Positions 43,176 through 52,131 of a stretch of 64,000 nt of DNA are shown here, piece by piece. The stretch is from the NCBI RefSeq assembly GCF_000298315.2, contig NZ_AEYE02000011.1, forward strand, positions 1-64,000. Direction: 5' to 3'. Under the pieces are notes generated by a model. That model ran no database searches and was not told where the DNA came from. It saw only the letters and a list, made by a program, of their open reading frames with translations. The stretch comes from Rhizobium grahamii CCGE 502. GTDB lineage: Bacteria; Pseudomonadota; Alphaproteobacteria; Rhizobiales; Rhizobiaceae. A program made the translations under genes and the position numbers. Position 1 is the first letter of the stretch; every line of letters starts with the position of its first letter.

Positions 43176-43469
43176 CTATTGGTTCCTGTCCCAGGCAAAG
43201 AATGGTCGATAGTGCCGTTGGGCAATCAGCAGAGTTCGATCCGGTTGAATGATGTAGATTTCCTCGACCGTGCGCCCCGTCTGATCCGTGAACGTATGCG
43301 GGAAAGAAGAGCCGATCGGCGCCTTCGTCAGCTTCGTTCGCGGCTGGCCGCCATAAGTGATGCTGCCGGGAATGGGCGCGTAACCCTCCGAGGGATCGGA
43401 GCCCGAAACGGCCGTGCAGCTCGCGACAAGGGCCACCATTGCACCGATCGCTGCTATTGTCCGGATCAT
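43176..43469 (-). CDS. Small lipoprotein
   Basis: The product is 97 aa. The lipoprotein signal ends at VASC (about residue 18). The mature part has GSITYGGQPRTKL and a FTDQTGRTVEEIYIIQPDRTLLIAQ beta segment. The ATG at 43469 has GGAGGCGAAGG directly before it, better than two upstream in-frame ATGs. Just outside the element; no family is recognised. Confidence 0.7.
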   Translation of the reverse strand: MIRTIAAIGAMVALVASCTAVSGSDPSEGYAPIPGSITYGGQPRTKLTKAPIGSSFPHTFTDQTGRTVEEIYIIQPDRTLLIAQRHYRPFFAWDRNQ

Positions 43470-44088
43470 CCTTCGCCTCCTCATCGATGCAGTCCCGCGA
43501 AGCGGCACTCGACTGCGTTCCGCAAGATCGTAATGTAATGCCTCGGCCCTCTTCTCGCCAGCGGGATTGACGCCTCCCGCCGCGACCCGATTCTGTCACG
43601 TGATCGTCACTGGCTTCAACGGCGCAAGAATGAGGTCTGCAAGCGTGCAATTTCCCACGCTTACTCCAATCGAAGTAGGACCTAGGTCCGTCTAGGATAA
43701 CCCTTGCGAGGGCGCTATTGTTTCTCCTGCTGGTCTGCCACGGACGGTGGGCTTTGAGGGCATCGGACCCCCTCTATTGGCTCCATTCCGCCGCGGCGGC
43801 AGACAGGGCGGGGGTAGTTTTCAGTCCCGGCAAAGCCGGAGGGGGTCGCCGCAGTGGCGACCCTCTCCGGGCGCCTCGTTTCACTATTCTAATGAGCTTC
43901 GGCGATATAGACGGGAGATCGCTCTCCTTCCGTCTATAGTGGCGAAGCCCGCGGGCGTTTCTTCCATTCCTATAGTGACAATCCATACGGCACTAGCGTT
44001 GGTGCATGTTTATCAAGGCAAATCACCGGATGGTCGAATTTTCGATAGGGCGCTATCTTCTACGGGCGAGTTCTTAGGAGCACCTCCG
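43470..44088. other. Intergenic region with a long hairpin
   Basis: No supported gene is seen. A hairpin at 43835-43870 pairs 14 of 16 positions (CCGGAGGGGGTCGCC with GGCGACCCTCTCCGG) around GCAG. No T-tract follows; it may be a terminator-like or repeated palindrome. Confidence 0.5.
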
Positions 44089-44271
44089 ATGCCGGCGACC
44101 CAAATGCCGCAACTGATCTTTGCCCTGAGCGTGGCGCGGGAAATGGTGGAGCGCGAACGACATGCGGAAATGCTTGTCATGCTAATCGACGAGGCTCTGA
44201 AGGAGGCAAAGGAAGAGGCTTTGCGGCACGGCATTCTGGTCGACACGGAAGAAGAGACCAAGCTGCAATAG
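44089..44271 (+). CDS. Small helical hypothetical protein
   Basis: The product is 60 aa, predicted entirely helical with many Glu and Ala (REMVERERHAEMLVMLIDEALKEAKEE). TAGGAG lies nine bases before the ATG at 44089. A longer in-frame start upstream would give a low-complexity extension and is unlikely. Confidence 0.6.
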   Translation: MPATQMPQLIFALSVAREMVERERHAEMLVMLIDEALKEAKEEALRHGILVDTEEETKLQ

Positions 44272-44524
44272 CTTCTCCGGAAGCGAGTGGCCCCGGCCGC
44301 GACCGCTTTAAGCCTCGGCCGGGTTGCCGATCTGGGAGGGGCTGGGGAGGCTCCAAGATCGGCACAAATAAGCTACAGATCTCGTCTGATGATCGAAACC
44401 GGTGCTTAAAGGTATGTTTCGTCCTTTGTTCTTGCCTAAAAAGAACCTCATGGCGAATGGCCGGGACCGGCCACCAAAAAGCTCGCCGGCTATCGCGGCA
44501 CCGGCAAAGCTGGAGCCGTCGAGT

Positions 44525-44671
44525 TCAGTTGATCCGCTGCAACGACGGCATCGGGGATACACCGTTTGTCGCGACATTCGGTGCGCCGCCTCTCACAAAG
44601 GGAATGAGGAGTATGATCGCGAGCAGAGCACAAATGAAAAAGCTGCCCAGCAGAATTGGTCTAATTGCCAT
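44525..44671 (-). CDS. 48-aa single-span membrane protein
   Basis: A short open frame not easily found by length: ARPILLGSFF-type start (MAIRPILLGS) then a hydrophobic helix (FFICALLAIILLIPFV) and a polar tail of 22 residues. The helix is well formed and the frame is clean. The ribosome site is weak, so this is a candidate only. Confidence 0.4.
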   Translation of the reverse strand: MAIRPILLGSFFICALLAIILLIPFVRGGAPNVATNGVSPMPSLQRIN

Positions 44672-44738
44672 GTCCGATCCGTCGAATCCCAGGGGACGGA
44701 CACTATCCGGCGAAAAACTGACAATAGCCTGAAGTCAG

Positions 44739-44840
44739 TCAGCTCGTCTCACGATCGAAAAGCCCGCAGCAAAAGATGCCGACGAGGGTAATGATGATGA
44801 AGAAGTCGAACAACGAAAGATATTCGATGATGTTAGGCAT
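44739..44840 (-). CDS. 33-aa single-span membrane protein
   Basis: ATG at 44840 is preceded by GAGGAGGAG at good distance. The peptide is MPNIIEYLSLFDFF then IIITLVGIFCCGLF and a short polar end. The strong ribosome site and the hydrophobic helix make it a credible small protein in an otherwise gene-poor stretch. Confidence 0.5.
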   Translation of the reverse strand: MPNIIEYLSLFDFFIIITLVGIFCCGLFDRETS

Positions 44841-45040
44841 TGCCTGCTCCTCCTCTATTCCTCCGGTTGCAATAATATCACAGGGCGCGCGTTTGTTCCA
44901 TGAAGGATTGCGAAGAGCGCCAGCGGGCAGCGGCGCCATCCCGAATTCTTGTCATGTGCATTCGCGAAGCCTTGAAAGGCCAGTGTGCTGAGATTAAGAG
45001 ACGTGCAGACAAAGCCGCTTCCATCGGGCGAGAGGACAAC

Positions 45041-45703
45041 ATGAATTTCGAATCAGCACGCGCAAACATGGTCGACAACCAGCTCCGCACGACGGACGTC
45101 ACCTCGCATTCCGTGCTGACGGCGTTTCTCACCGTCCCGCGCGAGGCGTTTGTTCCCGAGAAGGCAAAGCCGCTCGCCTATATCGATCGGGATGTCGAAA
45201 TCTGTCCTGCAGCGGCGGGCAAGCCCGCGCGCTATCTCATGCAGCCGTCGCCGCTTGCAAAGCTGCTGCAGCTCGCGGCGGTTACCAAAGATGACGTCGT
45301 CCTGGAGATCGGCGCCGGTAGCGGCTACGTGTCGGCCCTCTTTTCACAGATTGCGGGCACGGTGGTCGCGGTGGAAGAGGACGAAACGCTGGCGGCGGAA
45401 GCCAAGGCCAATCTTGCGAACTACACAAACGTTTCGGTCGTTACCGGTTCACTCAATGCCGGCAATCCGTCGGGCGCTCCCTATGACCTGATCTTTATCA
45501 GCGGTTCGGTCGAGGAAGTTCCGTCCTCCTTGCTGTCGCAGCTCCGCGACGGCGGGCGTCTGGTCACTGTTCAAGGCTACGGCGGTTCGGCACGCGCCAA
45601 GGTCTTCGTGAGCGAGCGCGGCACAATTTCCGAAAACGTCTACTTCAACGCCTCGGTCAAGCCGCTTCCCGGTTTCGCCAAGGCGCGCGAATTTGTATTC
45701 TGA
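45041..45703 (+). CDS. Protein-L-isoaspartate O-methyltransferase family protein
   Basis: The product is 220 aa. The SAM-binding motif I is VLEIGAGSGYVSALFSQ, with AVEEDETLA as the acidic loop. The N-terminal NMVDNQLRTTDV and YLMQPS are typical of the alphaproteobacterial subgroup. It would repair isoaspartyl residues, although this subgroup is divergent from Pcm and its substrate is less sure. The start at 45041 has GAGAGG upstream. It ends before a terminator and popZ. Confidence 0.85.
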   Translation: MNFESARANMVDNQLRTTDVTSHSVLTAFLTVPREAFVPEKAKPLAYIDRDVEICPAAAGKPARYLMQPSPLAKLLQLAAVTKDDVVLEIGAGSGYVSALFSQIAGTVVAVEEDETLAAEAKANLANYTNVSVVTGSLNAGNPSGAPYDLIFISGSVEEVPSSLLSQLRDGGRLVTVQGYGGSARAKVFVSERGTISENVYFNASVKPLPGFAKAREFVF

Positions 45704-45729
45704 ACCACGCTGCGATGATTGATTTTTGA

Positions 45730-45754
45730 CGGGCGCTTCAGGCGCCCGTTTTCT
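45730..45754 (+). terminator. Terminator after the methyltransferase gene
   Basis: CGGGCGC, TTCA, GGCGCCCG then TTTTCTTT: stem, loop and T-tract in order. Confidence 0.85.
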
Positions 45755-45912
45755 TTCCCGCGATAGAATCTGACCGCGGCAGAAAAGCTGTGCATGGCAT
45801 CATTCATTTGATTCGCGATGATTTTTTTCAATCCTCGGCTATCCTAAGCTCTGGGTGATTCGGATGCCCACTCCACGCAATCCGGTCGTTTTTCGGAATA
45901 ACGGGGATAGAT

Positions 45913-46797
45913 ATGGCTCAGCCAAGCGTAGCGCGTGAACCGTCCATGGAAGAGATACTGGCGTCGATCCGCCAGATCATCGAGAGCAATGACCCAGGTG
46001 CGGGCAGGGCGCTATCGGCATCGCTGCCGGCGGCTTACGGCGCTGATGAGGATGATCGCGATTCGGACATCCATTTGACGGTGGACGAGGCCTACGCTGG
46101 CGTGGAATTCCCTGAAGCGGCTGCTCAGTCTGACCCGCGCTTCGTTGCGGCCAATTCGGCAGGCTCGGCTCCCGTGCCGGAAGCGCAGCCGCGTGCCATG
46201 TCGCTAGCCGATGTCGCCGCGCGCGTCCGCGCGGCATCGGAGCGCAACACTGCCCAGTTGCGCGACGTGCCGCCAGCCTTGCGGCAAGCCGAAGCAAGGA
46301 GCGCGGAACTGAGCATGGAAGCCCCGGAAGCTACTCGCGAGGCGCCAGCTTCTGCGCCAGTTGCTGCACACTCCGAGGCGGCCGTGACTGCTCCTATCTC
46401 GGCGCCGGCGCCGAAGGTCGTCGCGGTTCGTCCGCCCGTAGAAATTCCCTTCGAACTGCCTCCAGTGGCTATGGAGCCGCCACCGGCGGTGGCCCACGTG
46501 CCTGAGGTATTCGTTCCCGCGGTCGTTGAACCGGCCGTGGAAGAAGCAATCCAGAGCCTTGCTGAGCAAGAGCAGCAGCCGGTATTGCTCTCGCACGACG
46601 CGGGACTGCAAATCGCCCGTTCCTTTGAAGAGTTGGCTGCCGCCATCGATGGCGCCGAGCGGCGCTCTCTCGATGAGATCGCCGAAGACATGCTGCGCCC
46701 GATGCTGCGCGAGTGGCTCGACGATAATCTGCCGACACTGGTCGAGCGTCTGGTGCGTGAAGAGATCGAACGCGTGGCGCGCGGCCCGCGCCGCTGA
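45913..46797 (+). CDS. popZ: PopZ-like polar organising protein (DUF2497)
   Basis: The product is 294 aa. The conserved N-terminal helix SMEEILASIRQIIE is followed by an acidic/Pro/Ala-rich disordered middle (about 35-235) and the C-terminal oligomerisation helices (SLDEIAEDMLRPMLREWLDDNLPTLVERLVREEIERVA). In Caulobacter and Agrobacterium this protein forms a polar matrix that anchors chromosome and cell-pole factors. It lies directly before valS and ends in a strong terminator. Confidence 0.88.
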   Translation: MAQPSVAREPSMEEILASIRQIIESNDPGAGRALSASLPAAYGADEDDRDSDIHLTVDEAYAGVEFPEAAAQSDPRFVAANSAGSAPVPEAQPRAMSLADVAARVRAASERNTAQLRDVPPALRQAEARSAELSMEAPEATREAPASAPVAAHSEAAVTAPISAPAPKVVAVRPPVEIPFELPPVAMEPPPAVAHVPEVFVPAVVEPAVEEAIQSLAEQEQQPVLLSHDAGLQIARSFEELAAAIDGAERRSLDEIAEDMLRPMLREWLDDNLPTLVERLVREEIERVARGPRR

Positions 46798-46819
46798 TCG
46801 GAAACGCCTTTTCTCAGAA

Positions 46820-46850
46820 AGCCGCTCCGGTCTCCGGGGCGGCTTTTTTA
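46820..46850 (+). terminator. Terminator between popZ and valS
   Basis: AGCCGCTCCGG, TCT, CCGGGGCGGCT then TTTTTA: an 11-bp stem with one G-U pair. Confidence 0.88.
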
Positions 46851-46915
46851 TTGACTTGCCCGAAGCCATCCTATTTACAACCCGCATCTAAGAACCTCCA
46901 GATTTTGGTCCCCAA

Positions 46916-49759
46916 ATGCTCGACAAGACCTACGATTCCGCTGCCGTTGAACCGAAAATCGCTGCAAAATGGGATGAGGCGGACGCCTTCCGCGCGGGCG
47001 CCAACGCCAAGCCGGGCGCCGAGTCCTTTACCATCGTGATCCCACCGCCCAACGTGACGGGATCGCTGCACATGGGCCATGCGCTGAACAACACGCTGCA
47101 GGATATCATGGTCCGCTTCGAGCGCATGCGCGGCAAGGACGTGCTCTGGCAGCCTGGCATGGACCATGCCGGTATCGCCACCCAGATGGTTGTCGAGCGC
47201 AAACTGATGGAACAGCAACTGCCGGGCCGCCGCGACATGGGGCGCGAAGCCTTCATCGACAAGGTCTGGGAATGGAAGGCGGAATCGGGCGGCCTTATTT
47301 TCAACCAATTGAAGCGTCTCGGCGCCTCCTGTGATTGGTCGCGCGAGCGCTTCACCATGGATGAGGGGCTTTCGGCCGCCGTTCTTGAAGTCTTTGTAAC
47401 GCTTTACAAGGAAGGGCTGATCTATCGCGACAAGCGTCTCGTCAACTGGGATCCGAAGCTCCTGACGGCGATTTCCGACATCGAGGTCGAACAGCACGAG
47501 GTCAACGGAAACCTCTGGTACTTCCGTTATCCGCTGGAGCCGGGCGTCACCTACCAGCATCCGATCGCCTTCGACGAGGACGGCAAGGCGACAGAGTCGG
47601 AAACGCGCGACTATATCGTCGTCGCGACTACTCGTCCGGAAACGATGCTTGGGGACACCGGCGTTGCGGTCAATCCGAAGGATGAGCGTTACCGGCCGCT
47701 CGTCGGCAAGCACGTCATCCTGCCGATCGTCGGTCGGCGTATTCCGATTGTCGCCGATGATTATCCGGATCCGACGGCCGGCACCGGCGCTGTCAAGATG
47801 ACGCCGGCGCATGATTTCAACGACTTCGATGTCGGCAAGCGCACCGGTCTGCGTGTTGTCAACGTGCTCACCGGCGACGCGCGGATCACGCTCAAGGACA
47901 ACGAGGATTTCCTGGAAGGCATTCCGGACGCTGCCGCGCTGCATGGCGCCTGGGACGAACTCGAGGGTAAGGATCGCTTCGAGGCGCGCAAGATCATCGT
48001 CCGCATCTTCGAAGAGGGTGGCTTGCTCGACAAGGTCGAGCCGCACAAGCACATGGTTCCACACGGCGACCGTGGTGGTGTTCCGATCGAACCGCGCCTG
48101 ACGGAGCAATGGTACGTCGACGCCAAGACGCTTGCAGCACCGGCGATCGCCTCGGTTCGCGAAGGCCGCACCAAGCTCGTTCCGCGCAGCTGGGACAAGA
48201 CTTACTACGAGTGGATGGAAAACATTCAGCCCTGGTGCGTTTCCCGCCAGCTCTGGTGGGGCCATCAGATCCCGGCCTGGTACGGCCCGGATGGTCAGGT
48301 CTTCGTCGAAAAGACCGAAGAAGAAGCTCTGCAGGCGGCAATCCAGCACTATCTGTCGCACGAAGGCCCAATGAAGGCCTACGTCGAGGACCTGCTCGAG
48401 AATTTCAAGCCGGGCGAGATCCTGACGCGCGACGAAGACGTCCTCGACACATGGTTCTCGTCCGCGCTGTGGCCGTTCTCGACGCTCGGCTGGCCGGATA
48501 AGACGCCGGAGCTTGAGCGCTACTACCCGACCAACGTTCTGGTGACCGGCTTCGATATCATCTTCTTCTGGGTCGCCCGCATGATGATGATGGGCCTCCA
48601 TTTCATGAAGGACGACGACGGCGTTCCGGTCGAGCCGTTCAACACCGTTTATGTCCATGCGCTGGTCCGCGATAAGAACGGCCAGAAGATGTCGAAGTCC
48701 AAGGGCAACGTCATCGATCCGCTGGAACTGATCGACGAATACGGTGCCGACGCGCTGCGTTTCACGCTCGCGATCATGGCAGCGCAGGGTCGTGACGTTA
48801 AGCTCGATCCGGCCCGCATCGCGGGTTACCGCAACTTCGGCACAAAGCTCTGGAACGCGACGCGCTTTGCCGAAATGAACGGTGCCAAGAGCGATCCGCA
48901 CTTCGTGCCCGAAGCGGCCGAATTGACGATCAATCGCTGGATCCTGACGGAACTTGCCCGTACGGAACGTGACGTAACGGAAGCCCTGGAATCCTACCGT
49001 TTCAACGATGCGGCTGGCGCGCTCTACCGCTTCGTTTGGAACCAGGTCTGCGACTGGTATCTCGAACTGCTGAAGCCGGTCTTCAACGGTGCGGACGAAG
49101 GCGCGAAGAAGGAAGCACAGGCCTGTGCCGCCTATATCCTGGAGGAGATCTACAAGCTCCTGCATCCGTTCATGCCGTTCATGACGGAAGAGCTCTGGGC
49201 GCATACCGCAGGCGAAGGCATCGAGCGCGACACACTGGTCTGCAATGCCGAATGGCCGGCGCCGTCCTATGCCGATGACGCCGCTGCCGATGAGATCAAT
49301 TGGTTGATCGATCTGGTTTCCGGCATCCGTTCCGTTCGTGCCGAAATGAACGTGCCGCCGTCGGCTGTTGCGCCGCTGGTTGTCGTCGGCGCCAATAGCC
49401 TGACACGCGAACGCCTTATCCGCCACGATGCTGCAATCAAGCGCCTTGCCCGCGTTGACGGCATCTCGCTGGCCAGCGAAGCACCAAAGGGCGCTGCGCA
49501 GATCGTTGTCGCCGAGGCGACAATCTGCTTGCCGCTTGGTACGCTGATCGACCTGGCAGCCGAGAAAGCGCGCCTGGAGAAGGCAATCGCCAAGGTTGAT
49601 GGAGAGATTGCGCGCATCAACGGCAAGCTCTCGAACGAGAAGTTCGTTGCCAACGCCAATCCTGATGTCGTCGCTGCTGAGCGCGATCGCCTGGACGAAC
49701 TGCAAGGTCAGATTGCGAGCCTGCGGGTTGCACTGTCGCGTGTATTCGAGGCGTCGTAA
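46916..49759 (+). CDS. valS: Valyl-tRNA synthetase
   Basis: The product is 947 aa. It has the class I motifs HMGH (52-55) in GSLHMGHALNNT and KMSKS (about 591-595). The editing domain is marked by ATTRPETMLGDTGVAV. The tRNA-binding domain and the ValRS C-terminal coiled coil (AEKARLEKAIAKVDGEIARIN) are present. It charges tRNA-Val. It is flanked by terminators on both sides, so it is likely its own transcript. Confidence 0.98.
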   Translation: MLDKTYDSAAVEPKIAAKWDEADAFRAGANAKPGAESFTIVIPPPNVTGSLHMGHALNNTLQDIMVRFERMRGKDVLWQPGMDHAGIATQMVVERKLMEQQLPGRRDMGREAFIDKVWEWKAESGGLIFNQLKRLGASCDWSRERFTMDEGLSAAVLEVFVTLYKEGLIYRDKRLVNWDPKLLTAISDIEVEQHEVNGNLWYFRYPLEPGVTYQHPIAFDEDGKATESETRDYIVVATTRPETMLGDTGVAVNPKDERYRPLVGKHVILPIVGRRIPIVADDYPDPTAGTGAVKMTPAHDFNDFDVGKRTGLRVVNVLTGDARITLKDNEDFLEGIPDAAALHGAWDELEGKDRFEARKIIVRIFEEGGLLDKVEPHKHMVPHGDRGGVPIEPRLTEQWYVDAKTLAAPAIASVREGRTKLVPRSWDKTYYEWMENIQPWCVSRQLWWGHQIPAWYGPDGQVFVEKTEEEALQAAIQHYLSHEGPMKAYVEDLLENFKPGEILTRDEDVLDTWFSSALWPFSTLGWPDKTPELERYYPTNVLVTGFDIIFFWVARMMMMGLHFMKDDDGVPVEPFNTVYVHALVRDKNGQKMSKSKGNVIDPLELIDEYGADALRFTLAIMAAQGRDVKLDPARIAGYRNFGTKLWNATRFAEMNGAKSDPHFVPEAAELTINRWILTELARTERDVTEALESYRFNDAAGALYRFVWNQVCDWYLELLKPVFNGADEGAKKEAQACAAYILEEIYKLLHPFMPFMTEELWAHTAGEGIERDTLVCNAEWPAPSYADDAAADEINWLIDLVSGIRSVRAEMNVPPSAVAPLVVVGANSLTRERLIRHDAAIKRLARVDGISLASEAPKGAAQIVVAEATICLPLGTLIDLAAEKARLEKAIAKVDGEIARINGKLSNEKFVANANPDVVAAERDRLDELQGQIASLRVALSRVFEAS

Positions 49760-49789
49760 AATCAACGCTTGGTAGCAAGAATTTTCAGA

Positions 49790-49820
49790 GGCGCCCGACT
49801 TCGAATCGGGCGCCTTTTTC
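49790..49820 (+). terminator. Terminator after valS
   Basis: GGCGCCCGA, CTTCGAA, TCGGGCGCC then TTTTTC. The 350 bases that follow up to the outer-membrane gene are AT-rich and should contain its promoter; no gene is seen there. Confidence 0.9.
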
Positions 49821-50164
49821 TTAGGTCGATCGGAGTCGCCGAACTTTGCTGCCTGAGTTGCCCAAATTGCTAGCCGTAGGCCTTGATTCCACACGTTTTA
49901 TCGGAGCGCACGGCGAAAAATATGACTGTTGTTTCCCTGTTACAGGATAGCGCTATCGTGGAATGGTCGACCCTAAGTGAGTAGGTATTTTTACTATCTG
50001 TAGAATTTCGTTCTAATTTGCGAAAATATTGACGTGCTCGTCAATCTGTTACGTAAAACTTCCGTTAGCCGCGTTTCCAATCGCGCCCGAACACAAAGTT
50101 GCCATTTATCGGCATCGCCTGCACAGTCCGGCCTCATTGCAATTGCCTGAGTGGGGGAGACACA

Positions 50165-51424
50165 TTGGCATCTCGTATGACATCGGCCGGCGTTCTGTCG
50201 CTTGCCCTCTTTTCAACGCTGGCGCAGCCGTCCTTCGCGGGCGGTCTTGATCGCGGCGGCTACAATATCGACCTGCTCTTTGATCAATCGCGTTTTTCGT
50301 CACAGGCGGCCGTGATCTATGTCATGCCGCAGCGTGAACTGAAGAATGCGAGGGACACAAACACGTCAGCACTGACGGGTGGCGGAAACCTCAATGGAAG
50401 GTCGCACTCGGCGGATGAGACAGAAAACTATGCGGTCCCGTATCTCGGGTTCAAGGCTGGTTACGAAGGTGGAGACTGCCTCTTCGACTATTCCGAACCG
50501 TTTGGTGCACATACGAACCCTGGCATCAACTGGGCCGGCGCCAACAACAATATCGAAACGAAAATCGAGACGCACAACTACGCCACCACCTGCTCTTACA
50601 AGTTTGATGTTGGTCCCGGTCAGCTTCGCTTGATTGGCGGCGCCTTCTACCAGGAAGTGGAAGGTTTCAAGGAGCGTCTGGTAAGCACCGTGCCTATAGC
50701 ATTGGGCACTGGAACAGGTGTTGGACGGCTCGATCTTGAGGACAATGGCTGGGGATGGCGCACCGGTATCGCGTACGAAATTCCCGAATACGCGATGCGT
50801 GCGAGCTTGGTTTACAACAGCCGAGTGAAATACGACAGCTTGAGTGGCACGGTCGATCTTACGCAGGTGCCGGTTGTCCCTGGGTTTGGTGGACGCGTGA
50901 CGAGCGTCTTCGGTGAGGCTGAAGCGCCGGATTCTTTGGAGTTGAAAGTTCAGAGTGGTATCGCACCAGATTGGCTGGCGTTCGGCTCCGTAAAGTGGAC
51001 CAACTGGAGTGTTCTTCAGTCGATTCCGCTTTGCCCCGTCGCCACGAAGGGTAGGGCTTGCACGGCGACCAGCGGAACTCAGCTGACGTCTCTTGACCTG
51101 CTCTATCGGGACGGCTGGACCGTCACCGGTGGTATTGGTCACAAGTTCAATGAACAATGGACCGGCGCCGTCAGTCTGACTTGGGATCGCGGCACCAGCC
51201 ACGGCTATGGTTCGCAGACCGACACTTGGACGGTCGGGGCCGGCGCTGCCTACAATCCAACCGACAATATCGAATGGCGCATTGCCGGCGCACTCGGTGT
51301 CCTGACCAGCGGTTCCTCCGGCGTGCTGGTGCAGGATGGCGTCACATACGGAAACGACGTCTCGTATGACTTCGGCAATGATCTTGTCGCTGCCATCTCG
51401 ACCAGCATCAAGGTGAAATTCTAA
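50165..51424 (+). CDS. OmpP1/FadL-family outer-membrane protein
   Basis: The product is about 419 aa. A Sec signal (residues about 1-22, ending PSFAG) precedes a run of amphipathic beta strands (GYNIDLLFDQSRFS, then AFGSVKWTNWSVL, which is the FadL signature region, and the final strand VAAISTSIKVKF ending in Phe). FadL-type channels admit hydrophobic compounds such as fatty acids. I chose TTG at 50165 because GGGGGAGA precedes it; the ATG at 50177 has no ribosome site. Confidence 0.88.
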   Translation: MASRMTSAGVLSLALFSTLAQPSFAGGLDRGGYNIDLLFDQSRFSSQAAVIYVMPQRELKNARDTNTSALTGGGNLNGRSHSADETENYAVPYLGFKAGYEGGDCLFDYSEPFGAHTNPGINWAGANNNIETKIETHNYATTCSYKFDVGPGQLRLIGGAFYQEVEGFKERLVSTVPIALGTGTGVGRLDLEDNGWGWRTGIAYEIPEYAMRASLVYNSRVKYDSLSGTVDLTQVPVVPGFGGRVTSVFGEAEAPDSLELKVQSGIAPDWLAFGSVKWTNWSVLQSIPLCPVATKGRACTATSGTQLTSLDLLYRDGWTVTGGIGHKFNEQWTGAVSLTWDRGTSHGYGSQTDTWTVGAGAAYNPTDNIEWRIAGALGVLTSGSSGVLVQDGVTYGNDVSYDFGNDLVAAISTSIKVKF

Positions 51425-51444
51425 GTTTCAAAGACGAACCTCAG

Positions 51445-51475
51445 AAAAGCCCGGCAAAACTGCCGGGCTTTTCTT
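51445..51475 (+). terminator. Terminator after the outer-membrane protein gene
   Basis: AAAAGCCCGGC, AAAAC, TGCCGGGCTTTT then CTTT. Confidence 0.9.
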
Positions 51476-51659
51476 TATGTACACCTCGTTAAGCATGCCG
51501 TTTTGGCGTCTCATTTTGTGACGATTCAGCAACAGTTTTTTACCAGCATTTGCGTAAGATGATCTCAGGACGAAATTGTCCATTTCCCGCCACAAACTAG
51601 GCGCAGCGCTATAGTCGGGCGAGGAAATGACAGGCGTAAAGTGCGCGTAAAAGAGTACG

Positions 51660-52130
51660 ATGAGCGAGTTTGTAGCGGGTGCAATCAGGATGGGTGAAGC
51701 GTACGGCAGAGATGCCGCGGCCAGCGCCATTTTCCTTTTCCCGCAAGGCGATTCCGCCCCGGAGTTTCGCTCTGACGTTGCGCTTTCGAGCCTTTCTTTC
51801 CTTTCGCGGTCGAACCGATCGGCATCGTCGGAATCGGCTTCCGGTAACGACGATACAGGTTTGGTCACAATTGGTGATTACCCTTTTCTCGACGGCAGAA
51901 TGGCACATGGCCGAGCCGCGGGAGTGAGGCAAATGGCATCGCGGGCGAGCCGTGCCGGACTACGGACGGAGAGTGTCGATGCGCTTGGAATTGAGGTCCT
52001 CGAGGGAGGGCTGAGGCTGGATGCGACGCGGGCAAAGGGGCCTTTGAGCTCACCGCGGGATCGCTCGCCGGGAGGAATGCATCCACGGACCGAAAGTCCG
52101 TCCGGATGGGAAGCGAAAGAAACCGAGTGA
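51660..52130 (+). CDS. Uncertain open frame upstream of exoR
   Basis: A 156-codon frame starts at ATG 51660 and stops one base before the exoR ATG. Composition is Ser/Arg/Gly-rich and low in order, GC at third positions is about 65% (only moderately codon-like), and the ribosome site is poor. It may be an artefact in the long exoR leader. The 706-base gap 51425-52131 has no other candidate. Confidence 0.3.
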   Translation: MSEFVAGAIRMGEAYGRDAAASAIFLFPQGDSAPEFRSDVALSSLSFLSRSNRSASSESASGNDDTGLVTIGDYPFLDGRMAHGRAAGVRQMASRASRAGLRTESVDALGIEVLEGGLRLDATRAKGPLSSPRDRSPGGMHPRTESPSGWEAKETE

Positions 52131-52131
52131 A

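Noticed and set aside
43132-43650. 172-codon minus-strand frame overlapping the lipoprotein
   Set aside because: The lipoprotein frame has a lipobox and a good ribosome site. The longer frame is Arg/His/Ser-rich without features.
46871-49894. 1007-codon open frame on the minus strand opposite valS
   Set aside because: It lies antisense to a complete valS with all class I motifs. Its content is Asp/Val/Arg-rich low-order sequence typical of high-GC antisense frames.
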